NCBI GenBank assembly: GCA_047601745.1
Contig: JASGIS010000001.1
Location: 1,984,001-2,048,000, forward strand
DNA length: 64,000 nt
Source: JAKPAM01 sp047601745
GTDB taxonomy: Bacteria; Pseudomonadota; Gammaproteobacteria; Burkholderiales; Burkholderiaceae_E
Direction of reading: 5' to 3'
Of the stretch, positions 41,589 through 54,094 are shown one piece after another. Each line of letters begins with the position of its first letter. Within the stretch, counting starts at the first letter, position 1. The position numbers and the translations under genes are program-made. The notes under the pieces were generated by a model. The model saw nothing but the letters and a program-made list of their open reading frames with translations. It had not been told where the DNA came from and ran no database searches.

Positions 41589-41744
41589 TTGATCCAGGAT
41601 CTGCATGCGCTTCGATTCCTGGGGCGCGCGGCCAAAGTGTTCGCGGCGCTGTTCGGCCTGGCGCTGGTGGTGCTGGGCGTGACGGGTCTGTGGACCGCGA
41701 TCCGTCCCCGGCGGCACCGAGGCCGGACCGAACGATCGCCGTAG
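41589..41744 (+). pseudogene. Remnant of a membrane protein, PepSY-associated TM-like
   Basis: An open frame runs from a stop at 41559-41561 to TAG at 41742. From TTG 41589 it reads LIQDLHALRFLGRAAKVFAA, then LFGLALVVLGVTGLWTAIRP and an Arg-rich tail. One hydrophobic helix ending in VTGLW plus the upstream LHxxRFLGR pattern resembles the last segment of PepSY-associated transmembrane proteins. No start with a ribosome binding site is present, so it is probably the 3' stump of a lost gene. Confidence 0.4.
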
Positions 41745-41911
41745 CGGGGCGTTTCGCGCACTGCAACCCCTGCATGCCCGGGTCGGCGCGGCTAACATAG
41801 CTCGAATGCAGCCTGTCGCCCGGCGAGCCGGTCGTGTGCTGTCGACACTCGGGCGGACCGGACCGCGTGAACGGTCCGGTGCCGCCCCAGGCATCTACGA
41901 GGAGACATCCG

Positions 41912-43621
41912 ATGCACGAACTCGTCATCCGTGGCGGAACGCTGATCGACGGTACCGGCGCGCCGCGCCGCATCGCCGACGTCGCCGTCGACAACGGCCG
42001 GATCACCGCCGTCGGCGACGTGCCGCAGCGCGGCAAGCGGGAGATCGATGCCAGCGGTCTGCTGGTCACCCCCGGCTTCGTCGACATCCATACGCACTAC
42101 GACGGCCAGGCGACCTGGGATTCGACGCTGACGCCATCGAGCTGGCACGGCGTGACGACGGCGATCTTCGGCAACTGCGGCGTCGGCTTCGCGCCGGTGA
42201 AGCCGGGCACCACGGATTTCCTGATCAACCTGATGGAAGGCGTCGAGGACATCCCGGGCACCGTGCTCAACGAGGGCGTGTCCTTCAACTGGGAGTCGTT
42301 TCCCGAGTACCTGGACGAGCTCGAACGCCGGCCGCGGACGATGGACGTCGGCGCGCAGGTGCCGCACGCGGCGCTGCGTTTCTACGTGATGGGCGAGCGC
42401 GGCGCCGACTACCAGGCGACGCCGACCGATGCCGAAGCCGCGCGGATGGGTGATCTGCTCGAAGAGGCGCTGCGGGCCGGCGCCTTCGGGTTCTCGACCT
42501 CGCGCACGACCAAGCACAAGGCGCGCGACGGGCGGCTTGTGCCGACGCTCAGCGCTGACGAGCCCGAGCTGTTCGCGCTGGCGCTGGCGATGAAGCGCGC
42601 GGGCCGCGGCGTGCTCGAAGTCAATTCCGACTGGGGGCAGGGCGAGTTCGAGATCCTGCGCGACGCCGCCCGGCTGGCCGGGCGGCCGCTGTCGTGCCTG
42701 CTGCTGCAGTACCACCAGGCGCCCGAACGCTGGCGCGACGTGATGGCCGGCATCGCCGACGCGCGGCGCGAGGGAGTCGAGGTGTCGGCGCAGGTGGCCA
42801 CGCGGCCGGTCGGCGTCATCATGAGCCTGGATACGACGGTCAACCCGTTCGGTTCGCATCCGACGTGGGTGCGCGAGCTGGCGCCGCTGCCGCATGCCGA
42901 GCGCGTCGCGCGGCTGCGCGGCGATGCCGCGCTGCGCGAGCGCCTGCTGGCCGATGCGCCCAGGAGCCACTGGCTGGCCGAGCGTCTAGCGACCGCTTAC
43001 CCGATCGGCGAGGTGCCGGACTACGAGCCCGCGCCCGAGCAGAGCGTCGCCGCGCTGGCCCGGGCCGAAGGCAAGACGCTGTGGGCCAAGGCGCTCGAGC
43101 TGCTGCTCGAGGACGACGGCAACGGCCTGCTGATGCATCCGTTCGAGAACTACCACGCCGGCAACATGGACGTGGTGCGCGAGATGCTCGTCAATCCGTT
43201 CAGCGTCGTCAGCGGCAGCGATGCGGGCGCGCACGTCAGCACGATCTGCGACGCCAGTTCGCCGACCTCGCTGCTCGTGCACTGGGGCCGCGATCGCCGT
43301 CGCGGCCGGGGCCTGGACCTGGAGTTCGTCGTGCACAAGCAGACGCAGGGCAACGCGCAGTCGTATGGCCTGACCGACCGCGGCGTCGTCGCGCCGGGCC
43401 TGCGCGCGGACCTGAACATCATCGATTTCGAGCAGTTGCAGTTGTGCAAGCCGCAGGTGGTCGCGGATCTGCCGGCCGGCGGCCGTCGCTTCATCCAGCG
43501 GGCGCGCGGTTATCGGCACACGTTCGTCGCCGGCGTCGAGACGCTGCGCGACGACGAACTGACCGGTGCGCTGCCGGGCCGCCTGCTGCGCGCCGGCACG
43601 CTGGAGACGCACGATGCATGA
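41912..43621 (+). CDS. D-aminoacylase family amidohydrolase (copy 1)
   Basis: A metal-dependent hydrolase of the N-acyl-D-amino-acid deacylase group (amidohydrolase family 3). ATG 41912 follows GAGGAGA and gives 569 aa. The first metal ligands are in GFVDIHTHYDGQ, the bridging Cys is in FGNCGVGFAP, and the late Asp is in SGSDAGAH. A C-terminal composite beta domain includes GLRADLNIIDF. Such enzymes act on N-acyl-D-amino acids or related amides; the true substrate cannot be read from sequence. The gene overlaps copy 2 by 8 bp, indicating an operon. Confidence 0.88.
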   Translation: MHELVIRGGTLIDGTGAPRRIADVAVDNGRITAVGDVPQRGKREIDASGLLVTPGFVDIHTHYDGQATWDSTLTPSSWHGVTTAIFGNCGVGFAPVKPGTTDFLINLMEGVEDIPGTVLNEGVSFNWESFPEYLDELERRPRTMDVGAQVPHAALRFYVMGERGADYQATPTDAEAARMGDLLEEALRAGAFGFSTSRTTKHKARDGRLVPTLSADEPELFALALAMKRAGRGVLEVNSDWGQGEFEILRDAARLAGRPLSCLLLQYHQAPERWRDVMAGIADARREGVEVSAQVATRPVGVIMSLDTTVNPFGSHPTWVRELAPLPHAERVARLRGDAALRERLLADAPRSHWLAERLATAYPIGEVPDYEPAPEQSVAALARAEGKTLWAKALELLLEDDGNGLLMHPFENYHAGNMDVVREMLVNPFSVVSGSDAGAHVSTICDASSPTSLLVHWGRDRRRGRGLDLEFVVHKQTQGNAQSYGLTDRGVVAPGLRADLNIIDFEQLQLCKPQVVADLPAGGRRFIQRARGYRHTFVAGVETLRDDELTGALPGRLLRAGTLETHDA

Positions 43622-45305
43622 CCTGCTGATCCACAACGCGCTGATCGTCGACGGTACCGGCCGCGAGCCCTTCACCGGCATGCTGGCCGTCACCGACGGC
43701 CTCATCAGCCTGATCGAGCCCGAAGCCGAGCCGCTGCCCGATGCGCGCGAAGTCATCGACGCGGACGGCAAGGCGCTGATGCCCGGCATCATCGACGGCC
43801 ATACGCATTACGACGCGCAGATCACCTGGGATCCGTTGGTCGATCCGTCGCCGTCGCTGGGCGTGACGACGGTCGTCATGGGCAACTGCGGCTTCACGAT
43901 CGCACCGTGCCGGCCTGCCGACCGCGACCTGACGATGCGCAACCTGACGCAGGTCGAAGGCATGTCGCTGCAGGCGCTGCGCGACGGCGTGCGTTGGGAG
44001 TTCGAGAGCTTTCCCGAGTACCTGGCGATGCTCGAGCGGCGAGGCGTCGGCCCGAACGTCGCGGCGTTCATCGGCCACTCGGGCCTGCGAACTTATGTGA
44101 TGGGCGAGGCGGCGACGCAGCGCGCCGCCAACGACGACGAGATCCGGCAGATGGCCGACATCGTTCGCGAGGCGATGCGGGCCGGCGCGATCGGTCTGGC
44201 GTCGACGACCAGCGAAGCGCACAACGGCGACAACGCGATTCCGATGCCGTCGCGGCTGGCCGACGAGGGTGAGATGCTGGCGCTGACCGGCGCGATGGGC
44301 GAATCCGGGCACGGCCTGTTCATGCTGACCGGCGGTTCGAAGACCACGCTCGAGGCCGTCGAACGCATCGCCGAGCACAGCGGACGTCCGGTCCGGCTGG
44401 TTTGGGGCTTTCTCGACAACCCGGTGCGCCCCGGCGGCGCGCTCAAGAACCTGCAGCGCACCGCGCAGATCCGCGAGCGCGGCCGGCGGCTCTATCCCGA
44501 GGTTTCCTGCGCGCCGCTGACGATGGACTTCACGCTGCGCAACGCTTACCCGCTCGAGGGTTATGGTGCGTGGGAGCCGGCGATGACGGCCGACGACGCC
44601 GACCTGCCGGCCGTCTATCGCGATCCGCAGTTTCGCGAGCGGATGAAGGAAGAACTCGAACGCTTCAAGGGGCGGCGGCTGTTCAACAGCGACTGGGAGA
44701 AGGTCACTGTGTCCGAGGCCGCCGGCGATGCGAACCGCGCGCTCGAAGGCCGTTCGATCGCCGAGCTGGCGGCCGAGCGCGGCCAGCATCCGCTGGATAC
44801 GATGCTGGACATCGGGCTGGCCGAAGACCTGGAGACGCTGTTCGAGGCCAAGCTGCTGAACTCGGACGAAAAGGCCGTCGGCGAGCTGATCTCGGATCCC
44901 GACGCTTATATCGGCTTGTCCGACGCGGGCGCGCATCTGAGCTTCCTGTGCGACGCCGGCTTCGGCCTGCACCTGCTCGGCCGCTGGGTGCGCGAGCTGC
45001 AGCGCCTGTCGCTGGCCCAGGCCGTGCACAAGCTGACCGGGCAGCCGGCGCGGATCATGGGCATCACCGATCGCGGCGAGCTGGCGGTCGGCAAGGCGGC
45101 GGACCTGTTGTGGTTCGATCCGGCCGCCGTCGGCCGCGGTCCGAAGCGGCGCGTCCACGATCTGCCGGGCGGCGTCGCCCGCGTGACGACGCCAGGGCTC
45201 GGCGTGCTGGGCGTGTGGGTCAACGGCGTGCGGATGGTCGACGCTGACGGCGCCGTTCGCACGGATCGGCTGCCGGGGCGAGTGCTGCGGGAGTTCGCCG
45301 CTTAG
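43614..45305 (+). CDS. D-aminoacylase family amidohydrolase (copy 2)
   Basis: The 563-aa product (MHDLLIHNALIVDGTGREPF) carries the same metal-site motifs as copy 1: GIIDGHTHYDAQ, MGNCGFTIAP and LSDAGAHLSF. Identity with copy 1 outside the motifs is only moderate, so the two are diverged paralogs rather than a recent duplication and may act on different acyl amides or form a hetero-oligomer. The ATG lies inside the end of copy 1. After the stop there is no clear terminator before the 17-bp repeat array. Confidence 0.88.
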   Translation: MHDLLIHNALIVDGTGREPFTGMLAVTDGLISLIEPEAEPLPDAREVIDADGKALMPGIIDGHTHYDAQITWDPLVDPSPSLGVTTVVMGNCGFTIAPCRPADRDLTMRNLTQVEGMSLQALRDGVRWEFESFPEYLAMLERRGVGPNVAAFIGHSGLRTYVMGEAATQRAANDDEIRQMADIVREAMRAGAIGLASTTSEAHNGDNAIPMPSRLADEGEMLALTGAMGESGHGLFMLTGGSKTTLEAVERIAEHSGRPVRLVWGFLDNPVRPGGALKNLQRTAQIRERGRRLYPEVSCAPLTMDFTLRNAYPLEGYGAWEPAMTADDADLPAVYRDPQFRERMKEELERFKGRRLFNSDWEKVTVSEAAGDANRALEGRSIAELAAERGQHPLDTMLDIGLAEDLETLFEAKLLNSDEKAVGELISDPDAYIGLSDAGAHLSFLCDAGFGLHLLGRWVRELQRLSLAQAVHKLTGQPARIMGITDRGELAVGKAADLLWFDPAAVGRGPKRRVHDLPGGVARVTTPGLGVLGVWVNGVRMVDADGAVRTDRLPGRVLREFAA

Positions 45306-45441
45306 CGTACCGCGAAGGTGGCCTCGGCCATGGCGCCTGTTTCACGATTCGGGTTCCATCGCATCCGGCGGACCACAGGGATTCGGGCGGCGCGAAGTCG
45401 GACGTTTCGGTATCGAGCGGATTCCTGCGGGCATCGCCGGT

Positions 45442-45643
45442 TTAGGGATGTCGGCGAATTGTGGGTATCGGCGACTTATAGGCGCCGAGGATTTGGAAAT
45501 GCCGGAAACTTAGGGATGTCAGAGACTTAGAGATGTCGGAGAATTAGGATGGTCGATAACTTAGGTGGGTGGTGGCTTTAGGGGTGGTGGTGACTTAGGG
45601 GGTGGTGAGTTAGGGTTGTCGGAAACTCAGGGTCGTCGGCGGC
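45442..45643. repeat. Array of twelve 17-bp tandem repeats
   Basis: Consecutive imperfect copies of TTAGGGATGTCGGAGAC start at 45442, 45459, 45476, 45493, 45510, 45527, 45544, 45561, 45578, 45595 (a 15-bp copy), 45610 and 45627. Copies at 45510 and 45527 are closest to consensus; those in the middle drift to TGGTGG. A period of 17 is not a multiple of 3, so the array is not built as coding sequence. Its last copy nevertheless contains the stop codon of the minus-strand gene that ends at 45627. There are no spacers, which excludes CRISPR. Confidence 0.85.
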
Positions 45644-46522
45644 GAGCCGGGCAGGCCGGCGCCAGCCCGACCGCCAGCCGCAGCGAAGCGCCGGCGGGGT
45701 CGAGTCCGATCGACACCAGGCCATGGCGTCCCCGAACCGCTTCGATTGCCCGGCTCTTCGGCGCCAGGCGATGCAGCAGCTCCGGCGCGCCGGGGAACAG
45801 CGTCCGGGCCGACACGAAAATCGCGATCTCGAATCCCGCGCCGGCGGACCACGCGAGGCTGGCGCCCAGGCGGCGCCCGGCCAGCCGTCGTCGTCCGTCG
45901 GGCAGGTGCCGATCGAGCGCGGCCAACGCATTCGGTTGGCCGACCGCGCTCGCGAGCGGAAGCAGGCTCTCGATGTCCGATGCCGGCAACCGCAGATAGA
46001 TCTCGGTCCGGCCGCGAGCGGGTTCGATGCCGAGCATTCGGGCACGCGTTCCGGAGCGGACGTGGCGGCAGGCCTGCCGCAAGGCGCCGGGCACCGGCAA
46101 CGCGTCGATGTCGACCTGCTCGGGCAACTCCGCGTACAGCTTGAATCGCGGCGGCGCGTGAGCCTCCTCGCGGCCGCCGAGCCACGCACCGAACCGGAGC
46201 TCGGCGCGGTCCTGCAGCGCCTGCAGCCGCGCCTGCGCGCCGGCATCGATCGGCTGGCCATGGGCCGCCATTTCCCGCGCGACGAGACGGAGCCGATCGG
46301 ATTCGGATACTTCGGGCGGCGCGATCTCGGCGCTCCAGCACAAGCGCGGGGCGTCGTCGGCCACGGTGACCTCCACCGGGAAGCCGGTGGGCGTGAGTCG
46401 GCTCCAGCAGGCCGCGACCGATGGCCAGGCGCTGCGCTCCAGGCACGCGACGCGCGCGCCGAGCGCGGGGGCGGGCAGCGGGCAGCGCAGCGCGGCCAGC
46501 AGCCGGGAAAGCTCGACGCCGA

Positions 46523-46526
<4 letters not shown>
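45627..46526 (-). CDS. Uncharacterised protein, gene 7 of the seven-gene operon
   Basis: A 299-aa cytoplasmic-looking product with a GTG start that overlaps the stop of gene 6 (GTGA), so it is translationally coupled. It lacks the long repeat domains of its neighbours. Strand pairs recur about every 50-60 residues: GFPVEVTVADDAPRLCWSAE, PPRFKLYAELP, GRTEIYLRLPA, AGFEIAIFVSAR and LVSIGLDPAGASLRLAVGLA. This spacing recalls the five beta-beta repeats of prenyltransferase (PT) barrels, but no catalytic residues can be assigned. The C-terminal ARRRRP lies in the first 17-bp repeat unit. Function unknown. Confidence 0.75.
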
Positions 46527-49615
<3,089 letters not shown>

Positions 49616-49630
49616 GGTCGTTCTCCCCGG

Positions 49631-51853
49631 TCACGCGGTGACCTCGTCGGTATCGAATCGTTGCCAGTCGGCGTCCGATGACATCCCGTTCCGGAACAGG
49701 CGCCGGATCTTCAGTTCGTAGGCGTCGGCGGCGGGGTCCACGAAATCGAACTCGAAGGTCGCCGTGGATCCGGGGCCGGTGAAGTCGAAGCGATCGGCGA
49801 ACGCGAGCCCGGCGAGCTCGTCCTTGGACCGCGCTTCGACCGTGATGCGTTCGAGCTTGACGGCGACGAAGTCGTCGGGCGCGCGCAGCACGACGGCGCG
49901 ATGCCCGCGCAGGTCCGAACGCACGAAGATGCGTTTCCCCAGCGTGGTCGACCAGGGCCCCTCGAACAGCGTCGTGTCCTTCATCAGGACGGTCAGCTTG
50001 TAGCGCACCCGGTTCAGTGTCTGGTCCACGCGATCGACGAAGAAGGGCCGGGCCGGCTTGTCGGCGGTCAGTTCGATCGAATCCTCGACTTTGATGCCGT
50101 TGCGGGTGTCCTCGTAGACGATATCGACGAAAGCGCGGTCCACCGTCTGGAAATCGAGCGCGGACACGACATCGACTCGAAGACGTCGCGGGAACGGATC
50201 GTCGACATCGACCTGCGAGGCCGCGAGCGGTTCGAACGGCGTTTCGTGCCGCTGATGATCGGCGCCCAGATAGACGCGCTTGGCCATGACCGGACCGGCC
50301 GGCGCTCCGATCAGGAAACGTTTCCAGTCGGCGTTCTTCCGGTCGGCGCCGAGGTGGACGACATCGTCCTGGCGGATGCCATGCGCCGGATCGTCGTAGC
50401 GCAGTCGAACGTCGACCCGCGGGAAGCGATCGAACGGAAAGGTGTCGAGCGTCAGCACCGAGATCGTCTCGAGCGAGAACAGGTCCCTGGGTTCGATGCC
50501 GATCGCGTCGCCGAGAACCTCGATGTCGCCGGACTCGAGGCGGCTCGGACGCTCGCCGCCGTCGGCCGGCAGCAGCTCGACCTGGTAGCGCATCCGGACC
50601 GGCATCAGCATCCGTCCGTTCTCGATGACCGACGGCCAGTCGATCTCCTTCTGCGGATTCTCGCCGTCGAGCTGCACCTGCCGCGTGTCGTCGCCATAAG
50701 TGAGCGTCGCCGTGACCGAGCGGACGCCGTCGTCGGGGTTCGCGTGCGAGATCACCCTGAGCTTGCGGTGCTGGAACCAGGGATCGCCGATGCCGGCCTC
50801 GATGACCAGCCGTGCCGGGTCCAGACCCTGGCCGAACGCGCGGAACAGCCCGGACAGATGGCCCTGCGGGTAGATCGACCGCTTGATGGTGACGCGTTCG
50901 GAGAAATCGACGTCGAGCCGTTTGCTGTCGATCCGCGTGTAGTGGGTCTTGCGATACGAGAACACCCCGACCGGCGAAGCGATGCGCTGCGGCGAGAACG
51001 ATTTGATCAACTGAGCGGCCTTGTCCCAGCCGTCGGGGGCCGTGCGCAGCGGATCCAGCGAACTCTCGAAGAACGCGTCGGTGATCATGTCGCGCACGCG
51101 GGCCACGGCCGCATCGCGGCGTTCGGTCAGCGTGCCGCCCTCGTCGTCGGGGACGAAGGTATCGGCCTCGAACTCGATGTCGCGCCGCTCGATCAGTTTG
51201 TCGACGGTGTCCTGGATCTGGATCGAGGTGAACAGGCCCTCCTGACCGTACTGCTGGTCGAGGAAATCCTGGACCCGATCCCAATGGATCCTCAGGCTGA
51301 CATGGTAGGCCGGACGCAGCGCCAGGTAGTCGAGCGAGTAGACGACACCGATCGGAGCCATTTCGCCGCGCATCGCCTGGTCCAGGATCGTGATGCCGCT
51401 TTGATCGAGCTCGACCGAGAACGCGGCGCGGTTGTCGCCGTAGAGCGCCGGCTTGGCCGAATGCCGGATCTGCTTGACGAAGCCGTTGTCGCCATCGGCC
51501 GGGGCGTCGCCGCTCATCCGCCCGAAGAGCATCAGCTTGACGCTGCCGTCGACGACCGGCACCGGGGCGAGGTTCGGCACGTCGGTCAGCCGGGCCAGCC
51601 GCTGCAGTTCGTGGCGGATCTCGTCCAGTTCGTCGGGCGTCAGGCCGAGGTGCACGTCGAAGTCGGCGAAGCCGCCGGTCTGCGTTGCCGACTGGAACTT
51701 GATCAGCAGCAGTTGCGGAACGTCGATCTGTCCGTCGCGCCGGGTGACGAAGCGCGGCGCGAGCGGCATGTAGTAGAACTGCTGCGGATCGGCGTGATCC
51801 GGCAGGATCGATACGCCGTTGATCAGGTAGAAAGGGGGGGACTCGTAGAGCAT
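49631..51853 (-). CDS. Large paralogous repeat protein, gene 5
   Basis: The start MLYESPPFYLINGVSILPDH gives 740 aa; the longer frame upstream runs into gene 4. It has the shared N-terminal signature (QFYYMPLAPRFVTRRDGQID, then LLIKFQSATQ). The paralog core follows (KPALYGDNRAAFSVELDQSG, GVVYSLDYLALRPAYHVSLR). At least three C-terminal units are visible: GDPWFQHRKLRVISH with VTATLTYGDD, DRFPRVDVRLRYDDPAHGI, and DDPFPRRLRVDV with AFVDIVYEDTRNGI. No signal peptide or membrane segment. It lies 14 bp after gene 4. Function unknown. Confidence 0.82.
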   Translation of the reverse strand: MLYESPPFYLINGVSILPDHADPQQFYYMPLAPRFVTRRDGQIDVPQLLLIKFQSATQTGGFADFDVHLGLTPDELDEIRHELQRLARLTDVPNLAPVPVVDGSVKLMLFGRMSGDAPADGDNGFVKQIRHSAKPALYGDNRAAFSVELDQSGITILDQAMRGEMAPIGVVYSLDYLALRPAYHVSLRIHWDRVQDFLDQQYGQEGLFTSIQIQDTVDKLIERRDIEFEADTFVPDDEGGTLTERRDAAVARVRDMITDAFFESSLDPLRTAPDGWDKAAQLIKSFSPQRIASPVGVFSYRKTHYTRIDSKRLDVDFSERVTIKRSIYPQGHLSGLFRAFGQGLDPARLVIEAGIGDPWFQHRKLRVISHANPDDGVRSVTATLTYGDDTRQVQLDGENPQKEIDWPSVIENGRMLMPVRMRYQVELLPADGGERPSRLESGDIEVLGDAIGIEPRDLFSLETISVLTLDTFPFDRFPRVDVRLRYDDPAHGIRQDDVVHLGADRKNADWKRFLIGAPAGPVMAKRVYLGADHQRHETPFEPLAASQVDVDDPFPRRLRVDVVSALDFQTVDRAFVDIVYEDTRNGIKVEDSIELTADKPARPFFVDRVDQTLNRVRYKLTVLMKDTTLFEGPWSTTLGKRIFVRSDLRGHRAVVLRAPDDFVAVKLERITVEARSKDELAGLAFADRFDFTGPGSTATFEFDFVDPAADAYELKIRRLFRNGMSSDADWQRFDTDEVTA

Positions 51854-51867
51854 GGCGTCACCCGTCC

Positions 51868-54045
51868 TCAGGCCGGCATTTCGATGATCAGGTCTTCGTC
51901 GGTGACCGGCTCGGGCGACGCCGTCGCCGTCTTGCTGCCGTCGACGTTGAAGAACTCGATCTTCCATGCGTAGCTCTTCCTGGTCTTGTCGCGCAAGGCC
52001 AGTTCCCAGTTGGCTTCGGACGCCCCTTTGCGGAACGTGAAGCTCTCGCTTTCGTCGACGCCGGCACCGTCGCTGTAGTGCAGTTCGACCCGCACCAGCT
52101 TCACCTTGTCCCAGTCGATCAGGTCCGGGATGAGCTTGACCGTCAGCGTCGCCGATTCCTCGCCGAGCAGCAGCGTGGTCCCTTCGAACGGCACTTGTCC
52201 GCTGTCGGTCGACTCGCCGCCCTTGAACGTCGTGATCGCTCGGTAAGTGAGCTTGCCCGCGCGCTCGTCGATGACCGGGAAGTTCCAGTCGCTGAAGCGC
52301 TTGTCCTTAGACAGCGCGATCGACGTGGTCTGCTTGTAACCGTTGCGCTCGTCGTCGTAGGCGAGGTCGACGAAGATCGTGTCGATCCGGCGCTCGAAGT
52401 CGCCGCGGGTGCGCAACTGCACGGTCCTGTTCGCCGAGAACGGATCGTCGACGTAGAAGCGCTGGCCCTTCTGGCCCGGCAACTGACGGACGTACTCCCG
52501 GCCGTCGCTCATGAAGTACTTGATCTCGGCATCGAAGGGCTGCGCTGGCTGCAGCAGCAACTCCTTCAGCGAGAACCGGGTGTGCTCCTTATCGATCTGG
52601 AAGCGCGAGACCGGCGGTACGCCCGGCGCGACCTCCGGATGCGAAACGCTCAGGACCGCTCGGCTGACCTGATCGAAGTTCATGTCGCCGACTTCCACGT
52701 CGACCATCCACAAGCCCAGATCGTCGACGTTGATCTTCAGATCGTTGCCCTGGTGCGATTTCGGCGCCGACTGGAAGGTGCGGCTCTCGCCCTTGTAGTT
52801 GACGATATAGCTGTACTGGAACTCGGTCGAGTCGTTCTCGATGAAAGCCGTGAACTTCTGGATGTCGTCGGCGTTGCGGAAGCTGAAGGTCTGCACGCCA
52901 TGGCGAGCGGTATGGGGCGGGTAATCGATCGAGACGTCGACGCTGAAGATCGGCAGCGCCTGGAAGTCCGCGTTGACCTGTATCGCGACGTTCAACTGGC
53001 GGAAGAACGGGTCGTCGGTATCGGCGTCGATCGCGTAATCGGTCCACTGGAAGCCCAGGTCGGTGATCGACGGCAGGTTCGCCTGCGGATGGATATCGAC
53101 GTTGGTGACCTGGTTCTCGCGCAGGCTGATCGTGACGTCGGACTGCTTGTTGACGGTGACGCTGCGCTTGATGTTCTCGAAGTCCTGTTCCCGGATCTTG
53201 GAGACATCGCGGCTCTCCGGCGGGATCGCGTCGAGCAGGTTGCGCTTGACGGCCTCGTCGAGCTGGCGTTCGAGCGATGCGCGGATCGTATCGAGCACCT
53301 TGGCGACGTTCGGATCGGTGTTCGGCAGCGAGCCCGGATCGATGACGACGGTGCGGCTTTCGGAGTTGCGGAACATCTCGCTGATGCTCTCGCTCATGTC
53401 GTCCTCGCTCCAGAAGCGCTCCTTGTAGTGGACGTCCTGGAAGAAGCTGTAGAACTTGTTGGCGTGCCAGGTTCCGGTGCCGGTGATCGGCGGCACGCGG
53501 GCCGCGAATTCCAGGTCGTAGACGACCCGGATGCCTCCGGCTCCCTCGCTGCGCATCGTCGCTTCGAAGATCGGCGCGCCCGACTGGTTCAGCTCGGCCG
53601 ACACGGCGACCACGTTGTTGCCGTACATCGACGGCTTGCCGGCGTGGTTGACCTTCTGCACGAGGGCGTTGCTGTCGGCGAGGATCTCGACCGACACGTT
53701 GGCCTGGGTGACCGGAATCTTCGCCAGTTCGATGTGCTCGGGACCCAGCGGACGGCTGTCGTTCGGGCCGCGGCGGGCCTTGACGGCGGCGACGAGCCTG
53801 GCGCGGATCCCGTCTTCCTGCTGCGGGGTCAGCGCGAGCTCGATGTCCATGAACACCAGCGCGGCGCCGACGTCGCCGTTGGGCAGCGGCTTGAGGCTGC
53901 GGTACTTGACGTACTTGAACGCCAGTTTTCCGTCGGCCCGCTTGATGGTCGGGACCTTGGGCAGCACGTAGAAGCGCGTGTCCGACCGGTCGTCCCGGTA
54001 GGCCTCGGCTTCGGGAAAATCGAGCGAACCTTCGAGTTGCAGCAT
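51868..54045 (-). CDS. Large paralogous repeat protein, gene 4
   Basis: A 725-aa product started by ATG after AAGGAG. Residues 1-100 give the clearest form of the shared signature: TRFYVLPKVPTIKRADGKLA, then FKYVKYRSL and ALVFMDIELALTPQQEDGIR. The paralog core is KPSMYGNNVVAVSAELNQSG with RVVYDLEFAARVPP. From about residue 330 there are four or more units: DDPFFRQLNVAIQV, VDVEVGDMNFDQVSRAVLSV, DDPFSANRTVQLRTRGDFER with FVDLAYDDERNGYKQTTSIA, and VRVELHYSDGAGVDESESF. These look like stacked immunoglobulin-type sandwiches. Function unknown. Confidence 0.82.
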   Translation of the reverse strand: MLQLEGSLDFPEAEAYRDDRSDTRFYVLPKVPTIKRADGKLAFKYVKYRSLKPLPNGDVGAALVFMDIELALTPQQEDGIRARLVAAVKARRGPNDSRPLGPEHIELAKIPVTQANVSVEILADSNALVQKVNHAGKPSMYGNNVVAVSAELNQSGAPIFEATMRSEGAGGIRVVYDLEFAARVPPITGTGTWHANKFYSFFQDVHYKERFWSEDDMSESISEMFRNSESRTVVIDPGSLPNTDPNVAKVLDTIRASLERQLDEAVKRNLLDAIPPESRDVSKIREQDFENIKRSVTVNKQSDVTISLRENQVTNVDIHPQANLPSITDLGFQWTDYAIDADTDDPFFRQLNVAIQVNADFQALPIFSVDVSIDYPPHTARHGVQTFSFRNADDIQKFTAFIENDSTEFQYSYIVNYKGESRTFQSAPKSHQGNDLKINVDDLGLWMVDVEVGDMNFDQVSRAVLSVSHPEVAPGVPPVSRFQIDKEHTRFSLKELLLQPAQPFDAEIKYFMSDGREYVRQLPGQKGQRFYVDDPFSANRTVQLRTRGDFERRIDTIFVDLAYDDERNGYKQTTSIALSKDKRFSDWNFPVIDERAGKLTYRAITTFKGGESTDSGQVPFEGTTLLLGEESATLTVKLIPDLIDWDKVKLVRVELHYSDGAGVDESESFTFRKGASEANWELALRDKTRKSYAWKIEFFNVDGSKTATASPEPVTDEDLIIEMPA

Positions 54046-54094
54046 GATGAGCGACTCCTTTGAGATGCTCGGCGGGATCGTGGTCGTCGAGGAA

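Noticed and set aside
45442..45643. Possible CRISPR array
   Set aside because: Units are directly adjacent with no unique spacers, and no cas genes are present.
45318..45999. Plus-strand frames across the 17-bp repeats
   Set aside because: They cycle through the repeat in changing frames, have no recognisable domain, and overlap gene 7 of the operon in antisense.
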